Source: Paracoccus sp. (in: a-proteobacteria) (GTDB taxonomy: Bacteria > Pseudomonadota > Alphaproteobacteria > Rhodobacterales > Rhodobacteraceae). From it: a DNA stretch of 9,548 nucleotides. The notes below the pieces were generated by a model that made no database searches, was not told where the DNA came from, and was given only the letters and a program-made list of their open reading frames with translations. A program made the position numbers and the translations under genes. Of the stretch, positions 8,538 through 9,548 are shown in pieces (position 1 is the first letter of the stretch; each line of letters begins with the position of its first letter). The stretch lies in NCBI GenBank assembly GCA_018056045.1, contig JAGPGI010000080.1, positions 1 through 9,548 of the forward strand. The letters are read 5' to 3'.

Positions 8538-9047
8538 ATGGAATGGGCTGAATTTTCAATCGCGCTGGCGGCGTTTCTGGGTTCGCATGTGATCCCGGTC
8601 AGGTTTCGCGCGCCGCTGATCGCGCGGCTGGGCAAGCGCGGTTATGTCGCGGCTTACAGCGCGCTGTCGCTGGGGTTGCTTTACTGGCTGATCGTCGCCT
8701 CGGGGCGGGCGCCCTATGTCGAGCTGTGGCCGCATGAGGGCTGGATGCGCTGGCTGGTCAATCTGGCCATGCCGCTGGCGGTGCTGGCCCCGGCGGTGGC
8801 GGGCATGCCCGGGTTGATGGCGGGATTCGCGCTTTGGGCGGCGGCACATCTGGTTGCGAATGGCGATCTGGCGCATGGCATCCTGTTCGGGCTTTTGCTG
8901 GCCTATGCGCTGTTCGGGCTGGCGATCTCTCTGCGCCGGGGCGTGCGGCTGAATCTGGGCTGGCCGCGCATTCTGGGGGCCGCGCTGGTCTGGGCGGCGC
9001 TGTTTCACCTGCATCCGCTGGTGATCGGGGTCAGCCCGATGCCATGA
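8538..9047 (+). CDS. NnrU-family integral membrane protein
   Basis: The 169-residue protein has about five hydrophobic segments (roughly 4-22, 36-54, 68-88, 92-131 probably as two, and 145-166). The family hallmark LWAAAHLVANGDLAHGILFG lies at 99-118, with an N-terminal GSHVIPVRFRAPLIARLG at 15-32. NnrU was named from denitrification gene clusters of alphaproteobacteria, where it is linked to nitrite/nitric oxide reduction; its plant relative Z-ISO is a haem-dependent zeta-carotene isomerase. His17, His104 and His113 are candidate haem ligands by analogy, an inference. The ATG at 8538 is used because the first helix begins directly after it; AGGG (8526-8529) lies 8 nt upstream. The frame is open back to 8208, but that part is antisense to DUF4202. 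No nir or nor genes are in view. Its stop overlaps the convergent oxidoreductase gene. Confidence 0.88.
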   Translation: MEWAEFSIALAAFLGSHVIPVRFRAPLIARLGKRGYVAAYSALSLGLLYWLIVASGRAPYVELWPHEGWMRWLVNLAMPLAVLAPAVAGMPGLMAGFALWAAAHLVANGDLAHGILFGLLLAYALFGLAISLRRGVRLNLGWPRILGAALVWAALFHLHPLVIGVSPMP

Positions 9048-9548
9048 CGGGCGGGCGAAAGCCTTCGGGGATGCGGTCCTGGCCCTCAAGGATCAGGTCG
9101 GCCAGCATGGCCGCGATGGCGGGCGCCATAGCCAGCCCGATCTTGAAGCCGCCATTGGCGACGTAATGCCCCGGCCGTCCCGGCCATGACCCGACGATGG
9201 GCGCGCGGGAGCGTGCGCGCGGCCGGATCCCGGCCCAGCGGTCGATCACCGGCGCATCGGCAAGGGCCGGGCATAGCGCGCGGGCCTTGGCGATCAATAC
9301 CTCGAGCTGGTCGTCGGTGCCGGTCTCCATCACGTCGCGTTCCGAGGTCGAGCCGATGGCGACTGTCCCGTCGCCATGGGGCACGATATGCAGCCCGTCG
9401 GCAAAGACCTGCGGCTGGTCGGGGGCGGCAAATTCCAGCAGTGCCGACTGGCCCTTGACCCCGCCGCCACCAAAGGGCGCAAGGCCCGCGACGCCCGTAG
9501 CCCAGATCGCGGGGGCGTCGGGGGCGGGGGTGCCTTCGATGATCTCGC
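9031..9548 (-). CDS. FAD-dependent oxidoreductase, DAO/glycine-oxidase type (C-terminal part)
   Basis: The frame is open from the window's right edge to a stop at 9031-9033, giving about 172 residues of the C-terminal half; the start and the N-terminal FAD-binding Rossmann motif lie outside. Family signs, in order: GVKGQSALLEF, a strand HIVPHGDGTVAIGSTSERD (substrate domain), WAGIRPRARSRAPIVG, whose Arg matches the substrate-carboxylate position of D-amino-acid/glycine oxidases, and GHYVANGGFKIGLAMAPAIAAMLADLI, the C-terminal FAD-contacting segment. Enzymes of this class oxidise amines or amino acids such as glycine, sarcosine or D-amino acids. No thiamine genes adjoin it, so ThiO is not specifically supported. 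It converges on the NnrU-family gene with a 17-bp overlap. The reading frame is uninterrupted. Confidence 0.87.
   Translation of the reverse strand, partial: EIIEGTPAPDAPAIWATGVAGLAPFGGGGVKGQSALLEFAAPDQPQVFADGLHIVPHGDGTVAIGSTSERDVMETGTDDQLEVLIAKARALCPALADAPVIDRWAGIRPRARSRAPIVGSWPGRPGHYVANGGFKIGLAMAPAIAAMLADLILEGQDRIPEGFRPPVMASG

Overview
The window is GC-rich, densely packed chromosomal DNA with strong G/C bias at third codon positions. The protein families and their wording (a Rhodobacterales-type valyl-tRNA synthetase with an extra insert, an NnrU-family membrane protein, a DUF4202 protein, a TDT-family transporter) suggest an alphaproteobacterium of the Rhodobacteraceae/Paracoccaceae, most likely Paracoccus or a close relative. 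This is inferred from recognised sequence style, not from a database search.

Layout from left to right: (1) a FadL/OmpP1-type outer-membrane transporter on the minus strand (1-1125), complete, with a signal peptide; (2) a 163-bp divergent intergenic region with two short inverted repeats; (3) a ten-helix TDT/TehA/SLAC1-family inner-membrane transporter (1289-2260, +); (4) guaB, IMP dehydrogenase (2330-3778, +); (5) a 272-bp gap with a terminator-like hairpin, a 15-bp tandem duplication and one doubtful small ORF on the minus strand; (6) valS, valyl-tRNA synthetase (4051-7143, +); (7) a strong GC hairpin in the 53-bp convergent gap after valS; (8) a two-gene minus-strand operon, DUF4202 protein (8442-7882) then a CbiX/SirB-type chelatase (7889-7197), the two reading frames overlapping by 8 bp; (9) a short divergent promoter region; (10) an NnrU-family membrane protein (8538-9047, +); (11) the C-terminal part of a DAO-type FAD-dependent oxidoreductase (9031-9548, -), cut by the window edge and overlapping the end of the NnrU gene by 17 bp.

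Most of the window is core metabolism: guanine nucleotide synthesis (guaB), translation (valS) and envelope transport. The least ordinary part is 7197-9047. There a function-unknown DUF4202 protein is translationally coupled to a class II tetrapyrrole chelatase and sits divergent to an NnrU homologue, a family first linked to denitrification and related to haem-dependent Z-ISO. A link to sirohaem/cobalamin/haem d1 chemistry is plausible but only inferred. I found no tRNA, rRNA, CRISPR array, insertion sequence or phage gene, and no clear-cut novel multi-gene system.
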